Shown here: one piece after another, positions 8,503 through 16,228 of the stretch
Layout of the letters: the number at the start of each line of letters is the position of its first letter
Numbering within the stretch: position 1 is the stretch's first letter
From: Candidatus Babeliales bacterium
GTDB lineage: Bacteria > Babelota > Babeliae > Babelales > JABDEC01
DNA length: 64,000 nt
NCBI GenBank assembly: GCA_031292305.1
Contig: JARLHJ010000012.1
Location: 1 to 64,000, forward strand
Direction of reading: 5' to 3'
The notes under the pieces: model-generated
Seen by the model: only the letters and a program-made list of their open reading frames with translations
Database searches by the model: none
Told to the model about the DNA's origin: nothing
Program-made: the position numbers and the translations under genes

Positions 8503-9372
8503 ATGGTTAAAAAATATAATTTTTATATAATTCTGTTATTAATTTCATTAAATTTATTATGCAGCGAAAGTTTAAAAATGGAAACAAAACCTATTGGACT
8601 TAGATACCTAGATTTTCTAAAAGTTTTTGCAATACCTAATCAAGATAATTTTTCTAAAGAAATTGAATCTTTATTCTCTCCAGATATTAAAAAAGTAGTT
8701 AATTCTAATTTAGTATGCAAAGATCGTAATCAATTATTAGAACAGATGAATGATGTTAAAAAAACTTATGGTTTAGGGTATATGGAATTGTTAGAATTAT
8801 TTATAGATAAGAATACTAATTCTAATATCTTAAGCTGGGAAATTAAATATAAAGATAATACAGTTGAAACTGTTATAACTATTTTAAAATATAATGAACT
8901 AGATTTAATAACAGAAATAAATGAAGTCTTTGGAGAAAAAGAAGTTTATAAGTTTCCAGAAGTTAAAAATCATTTAATTGAAGTAGCGCAAAATTATTTA
9001 AAATTTGTTAATGATGTTGGAAGTGCAAAATCTGTAAAATCAGATGATACTCGAGTAAAAACATTATTTGCTGAAAACTTAACTAAGATTGATAACCGTA
9101 CAATTTTGTTTGCAAATGATCGTAATTTATTATTGTCTCAAATGAAAGGCTTTGAAAAAGAATACACCCCTAATTCAAACGTAGCTGATTGGACTGTAAA
9201 CTTAAATACAGCATTAATAATTCCTTCAACAGAGACTAATTCTGTAACAGTACAATTTGAATGGCAGCACATAAATGTTGGTAGAGCTACAACTACTGCA
9301 ATATTACAATGTAATAGCAATAATCAAATAGAAAAAGTTATAGATGTTTGGGCAAAAATACATTCTGTTTAA
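8503..9372 (+). CDS. Secreted protein with two tandem NTF2/SnoaL-like repeats
   Basis: A 289-residue exported protein: signal peptide at 1-21 ('ILLLISLNLLCSE'), then two halves that resemble each other. 'LFSPDIKKVVNSNLVCKDRN' near 65 matches 'LFAENLTKIDNRTILFANDR' near 188, and each is followed by 'LLxQM' and later by a 'WEIKYKD' or 'FEWQHIN' strand and an 'I.E..DVWA'-type end. The cone-shaped fold pattern suggests NTF2/SnoaL-like domains, which bind small ligands or act as isomerases. That assignment is inference. AGGAAAAA precedes the ATG. The gene follows the tRNA terminator. Confidence 0.75.
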   Translation: MVKKYNFYIILLLISLNLLCSESLKMETKPIGLRYLDFLKVFAIPNQDNFSKEIESLFSPDIKKVVNSNLVCKDRNQLLEQMNDVKKTYGLGYMELLELFIDKNTNSNILSWEIKYKDNTVETVITILKYNELDLITEINEVFGEKEVYKFPEVKNHLIEVAQNYLKFVNDVGSAKSVKSDDTRVKTLFAENLTKIDNRTILFANDRNLLLSQMKGFEKEYTPNSNVADWTVNLNTALIIPSTETNSVTVQFEWQHINVGRATTTAILQCNSNNQIEKVIDVWAKIHSV

Positions 9373-9642
9373 ATGATAAACTATTGAAGTTTGGATGCTT
9401 AATCTGGCTATAAGAATTGCATTCATAATGGTAAATCTCGAATGTTTAAATAATTTTTTGTGATTTATAATTTTATCATAATGACTTTTCTTAGCTTTTA
9501 CTTCCTTTGATTTCTTAGACTTTGTAGCTGATTTCAAACGTTTATCTACTTCTACTAACATTACAAATAAAGCTGTAACCTTTTTTTTCGATTATCAAAA
9601 GACAAAACGACATTTGCCTATTTAAACATTGTATTTCTTTTA

Positions 9643-9661
9643 AATGATATTCAATATCATT
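9643..9661. promoter_or_regulatory. 19-base palindrome, possible operator (9-1-9)
   Basis: AATGATATT, a central C, then AATATCATT: a perfect inverted repeat with the 9-1-9 geometry of Fur-type boxes and partial agreement with the GATAATGAT half-site. It could equally be a site for another dimeric repressor. It lies about 105 bases before the 49-codon frame. Confidence 0.4.
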
Positions 9662-9766
9662 CGTTAAATTCTAATAAAATGAATGAAGCTTTTATAAAAA
9701 TATAATTAGTTTACAAAAATGCGAAGTATGCCCTTCGTAGCTATCCACAAAGTGGATGCGTAACAA

Positions 9767-9916
9767 ATGTTTAATCAATATACAGCATTAGCTGAAAAGC
9801 GCGTTGATGCTAAACAGATGAATGATAAAACTGCTAAAGAATTTTCATTTTTTCATAGAATGGTTAAAAATGCTTTAGAAAAAGAAGCATTTGGAAGTAT
9901 CCAAAGCAAATTATAA
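9767..9916 (+). CDS. Possible 49-residue basic protein, unknown
   Basis: ATG to TAA, 49 residues starting 'MFNQYTALAEKRVDAKQMND', helical and Lys/Glu-rich. Two hairpins end just 10 bases before the ATG, no good ribosome-binding site is seen, and a perfect intrinsic terminator follows 24 bases later. The balanced amino-acid content argues for a real gene or the remnant of one; it could also be part of a larger decayed gene. Confidence 0.4.
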   Translation: MFNQYTALAEKRVDAKQMNDKTAKEFSFFHRMVKNALEKEAFGSIQSKL

Positions 9917-9939
9917 TATCAAAGAAGACCAAATAATCA

Positions 9940-9970
9940 AAGAAGGCCAGCGTAAAAAGCTGGCCTTCTT
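9940..9970 (+). terminator. Strong hairpin terminator
   Basis: AAGAAGGCCAGC and GCTGGCCTTCTT pair over 12 bases with loop GTAAAAA, followed by CTTTC. The AAGAAGG/CCTTCTT ends make it usable in both directions, so it may also serve the leftward acetyltransferase gene. Confidence 0.8.
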
Positions 9971-10025
9971 CTTTCAAAAACATAAAAAATGTTCGTTTAA
10001 ATAATAATTTTTAATTAAAAGAATG

Positions 10026-10604
10026 TTATTTGGCCTTACAAGTTTCTTGTGGATTGCGCCATATTAATATTGAATTAGAAGAATTTTTTGATAATAAGAT
10101 ATCTTTTATATACACAAACCCTGATTTTTTATAACAGTTAATGCTTCTAATATTATTAATATTGGGATCTACCATACAAGCATTGAAATTATTATCGACG
10201 AATTTGATTAAAAATTGTTTTAGAATTTCAGTCCCATATCCCTTATTTAAAAATTCAGTATTGCCAATATAAAAATCTATTGCAGCAAGTTTGGGAATTT
10301 CTTTAATTTCATTTTCAATTAGAGAAAGTTCGTAGCCTTCACGTTTAAATTCTCTAGCGTTATATAATTGAATATATCCTATAGGTTCATTTTTTATAAA
10401 AATTATAAAGCAATCAATATTTTCGGTTTTATCAATACGGGGTCCTAATTTTTTTTCAATGCCATGCAAAGTAATTTGTTTGGATGTAGAATTTCCAAAC
10501 CATTCTTTTACATGTTCAGAATTTAACCATTTAATTAAATATGAAAAATGTGATCGTCTTAATTTAACAAATTCAATTTTATCATTTTCAAAAAATGTAT
10601 TCAT
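10026..10604 (-). CDS. GNAT acetyltransferase resembling AAC(6')/IucB-type enzymes
   Basis: Transfers an acetyl group from acetyl-CoA to an amine. The 192-residue product matches the Acetyltransf_8-like layout: 'KWLNSEHVKEWFG' near residue 28, 'FIIFIKNEPIGYIQLY' (strand 4), 'AAIDFYIG...NKGYGTEILKQFL' (the acetyl-CoA loop), and 'VDPNINNIRSINCYKKSGF' near 160. The same motif order is found in aminoglycoside 6'-acetyltransferases and in siderophore-type lysine acetylases. The substrate cannot be decided from sequence, and no resistance should be inferred. A TATAAT-containing region related to the 5764/6584 repeats lies just upstream (about 10622-10660). Confidence 0.85.
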   Translation of the reverse strand: MNTFFENDKIEFVKLRRSHFSYLIKWLNSEHVKEWFGNSTSKQITLHGIEKKLGPRIDKTENIDCFIIFIKNEPIGYIQLYNAREFKREGYELSLIENEIKEIPKLAAIDFYIGNTEFLNKGYGTEILKQFLIKFVDNNFNACMVDPNINNIRSINCYKKSGFVYIKDILLSKNSSNSILIWRNPQETCKAK

Positions 10605-10708
10605 CTAAGTCTACTTTCTATTCAATTTAAGTGTGTTAATTATAGTTTAATTTTAACTTTTTAGTAATACCTGTTAAAATATTTAAAAATAAAAATCTAG
10701 GAGAATGA

Positions 10709-11200
10709 ATGAATAAATTCAATAAAATATTAGCCTTTTTCCAAACTTTAGTAATTTTTGTAAGTCCAATTGCTGGGATAACTTCGATTTGTGGCTTTGT
10801 TTACGGTTTTTATTGGGTTCGCAACCATAAAATACAACAAAGAATGGATCATAGAAGTGAAGAAGCAAGAAAAGCCTTAGATCATTTATTTGAAGTTAAA
10901 TTGTTATTAAAAGAAGCTTTTGAAGGTGATGCTTGTGATCGAAAAGAAGTATTAGATAATAGATTGCCAATTCTTTTAAATAATTTACTTAACACATTAT
11001 TTTTCATAAAGCATTCACAGGCTATTGAGGACTTAAAGAAAATGCTTAATGATTTATTAGAAGCTGTTGTAAGTTATGAAGATATTAAAAATTCTGAAAT
11101 TGTTTGTAGCAGGGTTAAATCGATAATTTACCAAAATAATCATAATAGATTAGATGATCTAAAGATTGTTTTATTAGAAATTTATGAAATGAAACGATAA
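10709..11200 (+). CDS. Membrane-anchored helical protein, unknown function
   Basis: 163 residues: one hydrophobic segment at about 8-33 that is not followed by a signal cleavage site, so an N-terminal membrane anchor, then a long helical domain with Leu/Glu/Lys-rich sequence ('RKALDHLFEVKLLLKEAF') likely facing the cytoplasm because of the basic residues after the anchor. AGGAG lies six bases before the ATG. No family recognised. Confidence 0.75.
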   Translation: MNKFNKILAFFQTLVIFVSPIAGITSICGFVYGFYWVRNHKIQQRMDHRSEEARKALDHLFEVKLLLKEAFEGDACDRKEVLDNRLPILLNNLLNTLFFIKHSQAIEDLKKMLNDLLEAVVSYEDIKNSEIVCSRVKSIIYQNNHNRLDDLKIVLLEIYEMKR

Positions 11201-11316
11201 TTAATTTTAAATTTTTTCCTATAGCTTTTTACATAAGATCTTTTTTTATAAACTGACCTCCTTTTTGCATAAAATCACCTAAATTACAGTAATATTTAAT
11301 ATTTTCGAGTTTTCAC

Positions 11317-11397
11317 ATGGAAAGAATGCGTCAACTAATGATTCTAATAGCTTGTTTTTTATGGCTTGGATTTGTTACTATTAGAATGAGTAAGTAG
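11317..11397 (+). CDS. Possible 26-residue membrane peptide
   Basis: ATG to TAG, 26 residues with one hydrophobic span ('LMILIACFLWLGFVTI') flanked by Arg residues, the form of small membrane peptides. A stem (AGATTGA at 11396-11402, TCAATCT at 11414-11420) follows at once and could terminate it. There is no good ribosome-binding site, so it may be chance. Confidence 0.25.
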   Translation: MERMRQLMILIACFLWLGFVTIRMSK

Positions 11398-11462
11398 ATT
11401 GAACCTTAAAAAGTCAATCTTCTTAGGTGTGAAAGCAGTTTAACGTAAAAAAGGAGGTAATT

Positions 11463-11678
11463 ATGAAAATATTTCATAAAATGTTAATTTTTGTTCTTTT
11501 AGCATCTGCAACTACAGCAATGCAAGGTTTTCTAGGTGATGTAATTAGAGGTAGTGGTCAATTAGCTGGTAACGTAGTTACTGGTGCTACAGACACAGCA
11601 GCAAACATAGTATCTGGTCCAGGTTACTATGAAGATGACATTTATTATCCAAGAAGTGGTTACAGATCTTATAGATAA
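11463..11678 (+). CDS. Small secreted Gly/Tyr-rich protein
   Basis: 71 residues with a signal peptide ('MLIFVLLASATTAMQ') and a short mature chain rich in Gly, Thr and Tyr, ending 'YYPRSGYRSYR'. The middle ('GSGQLAGNVVTGATDTAANI') recalls short glycine-zipper-like segments. A perfect AAAGGAGG ribosome-binding site indicates strong expression. It has its own terminator. Function unknown, possibly surface-associated. Confidence 0.75.
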   Translation: MKIFHKMLIFVLLASATTAMQGFLGDVIRGSGQLAGNVVTGATDTAANIVSGPGYYEDDIYYPRSGYRSYR

Positions 11679-11688
11679 ATAATAATTA

Positions 11689-11724
11689 TTTACTCAGGGC
11701 TATTAATTAATAGCCCTGAGTAAA
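11689..11724 (+). terminator. Perfect 36-base palindromic terminator
   Basis: TTTACTCAGGGCTATTAA followed directly by its exact reverse complement. The A/T ends provide a tail on both strands, so it can end transcription in either direction. Confidence 0.75.
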
Positions 11725-11804
11725 TATATCTAGACTAACTTTTAATTTTTTGTATAAACTATCACGAATTTCAAAAGTTTAACGTTTTAAAAAGTGAGTA
11801 GTTT

Positions 11805-12347
11805 ATGATGAAAAATAATTCAATATTTCTTTTATTAGTTATTGGTTTAATTAGTAATTCACAATTTATATATGGCAAAAAATGTTTTAACAATGTTAAT
11901 CCGCCTAGGCCGCAACCAATAACATTAACCTACTATTTGAATGTCTCAGATTTTGCAAGAAGTTTTATTGCAATCCCAACATCTAATGTATCAACAAAAA
12001 GTTTAACATTAGCTTCTAGTTATCTTGCAGGAAGAGCCCCTATTTATAATTCAGCAAACAAGAAGGCTGGAACATGCTCAGCATCATTTTTAAATATGAA
12101 AACTAAAGATGGAATTTTTACCGATATTTCTAATTATATATCTGCTGAAAATGGGTTAATAGTAACTTGGTTTACACCAACAAAATTAGCAAACTTAGAA
12201 TTAGATAGCATTATACATGGCATGGTTACTGAATGTCTGGTGACTGTAACAACTAAGGTAGGATTTTCGCTATTTTACGGACAAAAATTTAATTTAGTTG
12301 TTTCATCAAAGGATGGAAGAATCTATTTTCAATTTACTAGTATCTGA
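11805..12347 (+). CDS. Secreted beta-rich protein, unknown function
   Basis: 180 residues (ATGATG start; either Met is possible) with a signal peptide ending near 'QFIYG' at 24. The mature part is beta-rich with alternating hydrophobic strands and three cysteines. Its pattern of a substrate-free barrel with 'GMVTECLVTVTTKVGFSLFY' faintly recalls AOC/dirigent-type barrels, but this is only an impression. A terminator follows at 12391. Confidence 0.7.
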   Translation: MMKNNSIFLLLVIGLISNSQFIYGKKCFNNVNPPRPQPITLTYYLNVSDFARSFIAIPTSNVSTKSLTLASSYLAGRAPIYNSANKKAGTCSASFLNMKTKDGIFTDISNYISAENGLIVTWFTPTKLANLELDSIIHGMVTECLVTVTTKVGFSLFYGQKFNLVVSSKDGRIYFQFTSI

Positions 12348-12390
12348 TCTATAAGAGAGTAATAACTCATAAAAATGATAAATTTATTAA

Positions 12391-12424
12391 TAAGATCCGT
12401 TTCAAAGCGGATCTTATTTTTTTG
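12391..12424 (+). terminator. Intrinsic terminator
   Basis: TAAGATCCG and CGGATCTTA pair around TTTCAAAG and are followed by a run of T residues. Confidence 0.85.
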
Positions 12425-12625
12425 TATTGATTATGAAAACTTTTTTTTTAAATTTCTCAATTTTAAATTTTTGAACAAATGCTTTGCCAGTAATAATTAA
12501 TTTAAAATCAAGGTACAAAAAGCAATAGATGTAAATTTAGTAATTATTTTTATATTGCAATATGAAATTTTATTGTGTTAATATATAAATAATATTTCAA
12601 TTTAGCTGTATAAAGGGGGCTGGGT

Positions 12626-14257
12626 ATGCAAAATAAATTAAAGAAGCTATTTATCTCATTTTTAATATTATTTGGTTCTAATAATGCAATGGATAAGGTG
12701 CAGTCTAATTTTAGTGAAGAAAAAGAAGAAAAAATTCATATGTTGGGTGTGCCTACATCTCATGTTCCAGTAAACCCTGTATTAAGCATGCCAATACCAG
12801 TAAAGCAGACAGAGAAAAAAGAAAATTCTCAAATACCCAACCTATTGCAAAGCAAACCCGAATTAGAAGAAAAAGTTCAGGATGTGTTGCATCTTGTAAA
12901 GAATGCTCGTGAAAATTTCAAAAAAATAAATGTTAAAAATATTGATAAACTTGAAATTTTTGTAGATCCAAAAGATAAAAGTAAAAAAGAACTAGATGAA
13001 ATTAAAGAGAATGCTTTGAGTCATAAAGAAGAACTTGATGAAAATCAAAACGTAGATTCAGTAACAATAGAAAAAATTAGTGAACCCAATTTTGAAAATG
13101 GTTTATGGTACTTAGATTTAGCAATTAAAAAAATGCAATCTAAGCCTGCAAATAATAAGGTAAATTCTATTGAAGTAGTAAATAAGGATATAAAGGAGAT
13201 TGAAAATATTTTTAATAATATCGAATCAAATCTTACATTAATATTCGAGCAAGTTAAAGCAAAAATTGCACTTCTTAATTCACTTAAAATAAATGAAAAA
13301 GAAAAAGATTCTAAAGATATTAATAATCATACTGATATAAATATTAAGCAGTTAGGTAATATTTTTGAAAGCTGGAATAATATAAAAAAACGTGAAATTA
13401 AAGCATTTGCAGAACTTAAGCAAGAAGTTGCAACACAAGCAATGATAGCAAAAAAACCAAACATTGATGTGCCAAAGAAAGAAGTTGAGGAAAAAAAATC
13501 AGATGAAACATTCACAAACAAACCAATAAAACCACCACTTTTGAATCCTAAGCCGATTAAAATTATAGAAAAGCCAACATCCATATTAAAACCAGATATA
13601 AAAAAAGAACCAGAACTAAAAACTAATGGAGACTATGAAAAGCTTCAATCTGATTGGGAGCAAGCCAAAGGTAGTGAGAAAACAAAATTATTTGCTGAAT
13701 TACAAGTTTATAAAATTAAACACAAAATGAAGTTTAATTTGAATAACGTGGATTATAGAGTAGGTTCTAAAGAACGTATAGCTAAAGCTATAGAATTATT
13801 TAAAGATAAGCCCGGAGCAGAGAATCTTATTAAGAAAATTATTTTACAAGGTTCAACTAATACTCCCGGAAATTTGAGAGTGGCTATAGGAGCAGCATAT
13901 GAATTACTAATGGGATTACAATTAACAGAAGAAGGTCAAACAGTAATTGGGTTTGGAAGTGTATACACTTCCAAAAAAATCAACAGAAAATTTGAATATG
14001 ACATAGAAACCAATGAAACATTAATAGAATGTAAACATTGGAATTGGTCAGATAACCAAAATCGAAAAATTGCAGAAATTCAAAGAGATTTTGAAGAAAG
14101 AAAAAACCTTGCAAATGAGCAACAAAAAGAGTTTATTTTAATTTCTAAAGAAGACATTCCTGAAAGGTTAAAATTGTGGCTTGTAAATAAGAAAATTTCA
14201 TATTCAATAATTCCTAAGCCTGCAAGTATGTACGCAAAAACTTTTGGAAAAGGATAA
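12626..14257 (+). CDS. Secreted protein with PD-(D/E)XK nuclease-like C-terminal domain
   Basis: 543 residues. A signal peptide (1-21) leads into a long, Lys/Glu/Asn-rich, largely disordered and coiled-coil region (about 25-340, including a Pro/Lys-rich linker near 285-330). The C-terminal 150 residues look like a compact enzyme domain: 'GAAYELLMGLQL' with Glu426, 'FEYDIETNETLIECKHWNW' with Asp459 and Glu468-Cys-Lys470. E...D...ExK spaced in this way, on a strand-turn-strand, is the active-site signature of PD-(D/E)XK nucleases, including toxin REase-type domains. A secreted nuclease with a long linker is what exported toxins or effectors look like. No immunity gene is adjacent: the next gene is convergent. 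AAAGGGGGC precedes the ATG. Confidence 0.65.
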   Translation: MQNKLKKLFISFLILFGSNNAMDKVQSNFSEEKEEKIHMLGVPTSHVPVNPVLSMPIPVKQTEKKENSQIPNLLQSKPELEEKVQDVLHLVKNARENFKKINVKNIDKLEIFVDPKDKSKKELDEIKENALSHKEELDENQNVDSVTIEKISEPNFENGLWYLDLAIKKMQSKPANNKVNSIEVVNKDIKEIENIFNNIESNLTLIFEQVKAKIALLNSLKINEKEKDSKDINNHTDINIKQLGNIFESWNNIKKREIKAFAELKQEVATQAMIAKKPNIDVPKKEVEEKKSDETFTNKPIKPPLLNPKPIKIIEKPTSILKPDIKKEPELKTNGDYEKLQSDWEQAKGSEKTKLFAELQVYKIKHKMKFNLNNVDYRVGSKERIAKAIELFKDKPGAENLIKKIILQGSTNTPGNLRVAIGAAYELLMGLQLTEEGQTVIGFGSVYTSKKINRKFEYDIETNETLIECKHWNWSDNQNRKIAEIQRDFEERKNLANEQQKEFILISKEDIPERLKLWLVNKKISYSIIPKPASMYAKTFGKG

Positions 14258-14267
14258 ACTTGTAAAG

Positions 14268-14318
14268 GGTTAACAAAGAAGTATTAATACATATTCTATT
14301 AATACTTCTTTGTTAACC
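14268..14318. terminator. Bidirectional terminator, 22-base perfect stem
   Basis: GGTTAACAAAGAAGTATTAATA at 14268-14289 has its exact reverse complement at 14297-14318 with a seven-base loop. It separates two convergent genes and covers the stop codon of the leftward one. Confidence 0.8.
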
Positions 14319-15210
14319 ACCACATAACTTCATGTTTGTTATGGTATAAGTGAATAATTTTACTACCATCTATTTTTAAAAACTCATCTATTACTTTAAA
14401 GTCCGCTTCGCCTTGAAATTTTATTGTACAGACAAAGTTTTTAGTGTTACTTTCTTGCATCCATTTTTTAATTAGCGTAAGCAAGCGTTCTGGATAACAA
14501 ATTATATCAGAAAAGAACCATTCAATATTTGGCAAAGATTTAGGGTCAAGTGCAAATGCGCTTTCTTGCAAAAAAGTTATGTTGGCGAGTTTTGCAATTT
14601 TTGGATCTAAAGGTGCTTTGTCAACGCTTACTACATTTAACCCAAGTTCAGATAAAACCCAGCTCCAACCTCCAGGGCAAGAACCCATATCAATAACTTG
14701 AGTGCCTTTAGCAGGTGTTTTACAATGCAAGGTAAATAATTCCCACAATTTTAAATAAGCGCGAGAAGGTGGAATAGTCTTATTTTCAACAAATTCGCAC
14801 TTTCCTAGTGCAAAACGGGAAGTTGTCTCAGTTGAGTATACTATTGTATTTGCATCAAGCAGGGTCCATCCTCCCATTGGATATTTGGGTAAATCGCCTA
14901 AGAATTCAATAGGTTGATCTTTAATTTTATATAAGCCTTCTTGGATTAATTGTGCTCTTCTATGATTTTCTATAGTAAATAAAGACCAGTTTCTGCCTGC
15001 AGCTTTAAGTTTTTTGATTCCATCACCTATTGAGGCGATAGTTTCTTTTTTGCAATTGATCCATGTCACTTGAGCAAAAATCGGGCAATAATTTTGATCT
15101 AAAAAGTATAAGCGATCATGTTTTTCAAAGTTTATTTTGCGATATCTTAATTCTCGCTCTAGTTCATGTTCAAGTTCAAAGATTGCTAAGGCTATATTTA
15201 TAAGGTTCAT
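14299..15210 (-). CDS. RlmM/FtsJ-like rRNA 2'-O-ribose methyltransferase
   Basis: S-adenosylmethionine-dependent ribose methyltransferase. The 303-residue product has an N-terminal region that resembles the THUMP-like part of RlmM (1-150) and a C-terminal Rossmann domain. Motif I is 'VIDMGSCPGGWSWVL', motif II 'VVSVDKAPLDP', and the catalytic K-D-K-E set of the FtsJ superfamily is consistent with Lys157 region, Asp in 'WFFSDIICYPE', Lys in 'FVCTIKFQGEAD' and Glu in 'HEVMWW'. E. coli RlmM modifies C2498 of 23S rRNA and is about 360 residues; this shorter form is probably the same activity, but the site is inferred. Confidence 0.85.
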   Translation of the reverse strand: MNLINIALAIFELEHELERELRYRKINFEKHDRLYFLDQNYCPIFAQVTWINCKKETIASIGDGIKKLKAAGRNWSLFTIENHRRAQLIQEGLYKIKDQPIEFLGDLPKYPMGGWTLLDANTIVYSTETTSRFALGKCEFVENKTIPPSRAYLKLWELFTLHCKTPAKGTQVIDMGSCPGGWSWVLSELGLNVVSVDKAPLDPKIAKLANITFLQESAFALDPKSLPNIEWFFSDIICYPERLLTLIKKWMQESNTKNFVCTIKFQGEADFKVIDEFLKIDGSKIIHLYHNKHEVMWWLTKKY

Positions 15211-15324
15211 AGGTTTAATTATCGCTTTTTATGTTGTAGTATTTATTATTTAATATACCTTAAATTGCTAAAAATGAAAAATTTGGCAGATTAATAGGTG
15301 TTAAAACTTGATAAAAGTTTCTAT

Positions 15325-15352
15325 TTGACAATTTATATAAATAGTTTATTAT
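15325..15352 (+). promoter_or_regulatory. Candidate promoter of the M50-like gene
   Basis: Consensus TTGACA at 15325-15330 and TATTAT at 15347-15352 with a 16-base spacer, about 49 bases before the chosen ATG. Confidence 0.5.
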
Positions 15353-15400
15353 TATTAAGATGTGATATTTTTTACCAAAACATTGAAAGTAGGTAATGAA

Positions 15401-16114
15401 ATGAAATCTTTAAAACAATTAATATTATTTTTCATAATGGGCATGAATATAATGCAAATTGATGCTGCTCAAGAAAATATGTCTGCAGAGGATTATAATA
15501 AAATAACCAAATCTGCAGAACAAAGAGGTATGTATTCACGAGATTATACTGAATTGATCTTGTCTGCATGTATTGGTTTTATAGATAAATTTGAATTAAT
15601 ATCTCATGAACTTGGTCATGCTATAACTGCAAAAACATTCAATGGCAGTCCAATTGATATTAACTTAGGTGAGATTATAAAAATAGGTGATGCGCAACAA
15701 TATTTATTCAAATTATTAGGTATAATGGTAAATGGATTTGAAAATTATGGCGCTACAAACCATAGAATTTATAATAATGAAAGTAATAAAAAACTAAAAT
15801 TTTTTTTGATAAAACTTATGGGGCCAGTATTTGGAATTACTAGTTTAATTATTATGAAAAGCTTATTAAATAAATTTATAAAAAGTAACGATACATCATC
15901 TTTAAATTTATATCTAAAATTTTTAAGACTCATATGTAATATAAGAATTGCAGTGGAAACTTTTTATGGTTTAACGCCATTTAATTCCACAAAAAAAGGT
16001 GATGGGTATCAAATTTGGAAATTATTAGATTCTAATGAAAAATATATTGGTAAAATTCCTATTGAATATATATCAAACTTACATGGTTTTATGAAACCAC
16101 TTAGGCTTGCATAG
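15401..16114 (+). CDS. Membrane M50-like (site-2-protease type) zinc metallopeptidase
   Basis: The ATG at 15401 is chosen over a GTG at 15362 because it gives a signal-like first helix and has GTAGG upstream. The 237-residue product carries 'FELISHELGHAITAKTFNG' with the HExxH zinc motif near residue 70, three further hydrophobic stretches, and 'GLTPFNSTKKGDGYQIW' near 205, which fits the second M50 motif (NPxPxxxxDG, here with 'TPF....GDG'). M50 proteases cut substrates within or near the membrane. The family call rests on these two motifs; the sequence is otherwise divergent, and a first helix that looks cleavable is unusual. Confidence 0.6.
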   Translation: MKSLKQLILFFIMGMNIMQIDAAQENMSAEDYNKITKSAEQRGMYSRDYTELILSACIGFIDKFELISHELGHAITAKTFNGSPIDINLGEIIKIGDAQQYLFKLLGIMVNGFENYGATNHRIYNNESNKKLKFFLIKLMGPVFGITSLIIMKSLLNKFIKSNDTSSLNLYLKFLRLICNIRIAVETFYGLTPFNSTKKGDGYQIWKLLDSNEKYIGKIPIEYISNLHGFMKPLRLA

Positions 16115-16122
16115 GCATTAAG

Positions 16123-16174
16123 ATTAAAAAAGAATAAGGCCAGGAAAAAATTCCTGGCCTTATTCTTTTTTAAT
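16123..16174. terminator. Bidirectional terminator, long stem
   Basis: ATTAAAAAAGAATAAGGCCAGGAA-type left arm (24 bases, 16123-16146) pairs exactly with 16151-16174 around AAAA. Both ends carry A/T runs. It serves the rightward peptidase gene and the leftward BI-1/secreted gene unit. Confidence 0.85.
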
Positions 16175-16181
16175 CTATTAT

Positions 16182-16228
16182 TAATCGCGTTTTTTACCCA
16201 TACATTTAAGTAAGTATAAAATAATCAT
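16182..16228 (-). pseudogene. Remnant of a second BI-1 3' end
   Basis: Read leftward, 16228-16182 encodes 'LYLLKCMGKKRD' and a TAA stop. This matches the true end of the BI-1 gene at 16706 ('LYLLKFMGKKRD', stop) at both protein and DNA level (about 80% over 45 bases). The 145-residue secreted gene lies exactly between the two copies. It is either the tail of a deleted tandem BI-1 copy or the duplicated edge of an insertion. Confidence 0.75.

Larger units (their letters stand above)
9373..10025. other. 650-base gene-poor stretch with palindrome, hairpins and a short frame
   Basis: No clear gene longer than 60 codons lies here. It holds a 19-base perfect palindrome (9643-9661), two adjacent small hairpins (CGAAG/CTTCG at 9722-9737 and ATCCAC/GTGGAT at 9743-9757), a 49-codon frame (9767-9916) and a strong terminator (9940-9970). 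A leftward 85-codon frame at 9304-9561 overlaps the end of the preceding gene and lacks a ribosome-binding site, so it is doubted. Confidence 0.6.

Noticed and set aside
9304-9561. Leftward 85-codon frame with a Lys-rich start
   Set aside because: Overlaps the end of the NTF2-like gene by 69 bases, has no ribosome-binding site, and its second half is the antisense of coding sequence. A short real peptide is not excluded.
10026-10604. Antibiotic-resistance gene
   Set aside because: The AAC(6')-like motif order is shared by many GNAT enzymes, and no mobile element is close; the name would overstate what the sequence shows.
15362-15400. GTG start of the M50-like gene
   Set aside because: Lacks a ribosome-binding site and adds a 13-residue stretch in front of the signal-like helix.
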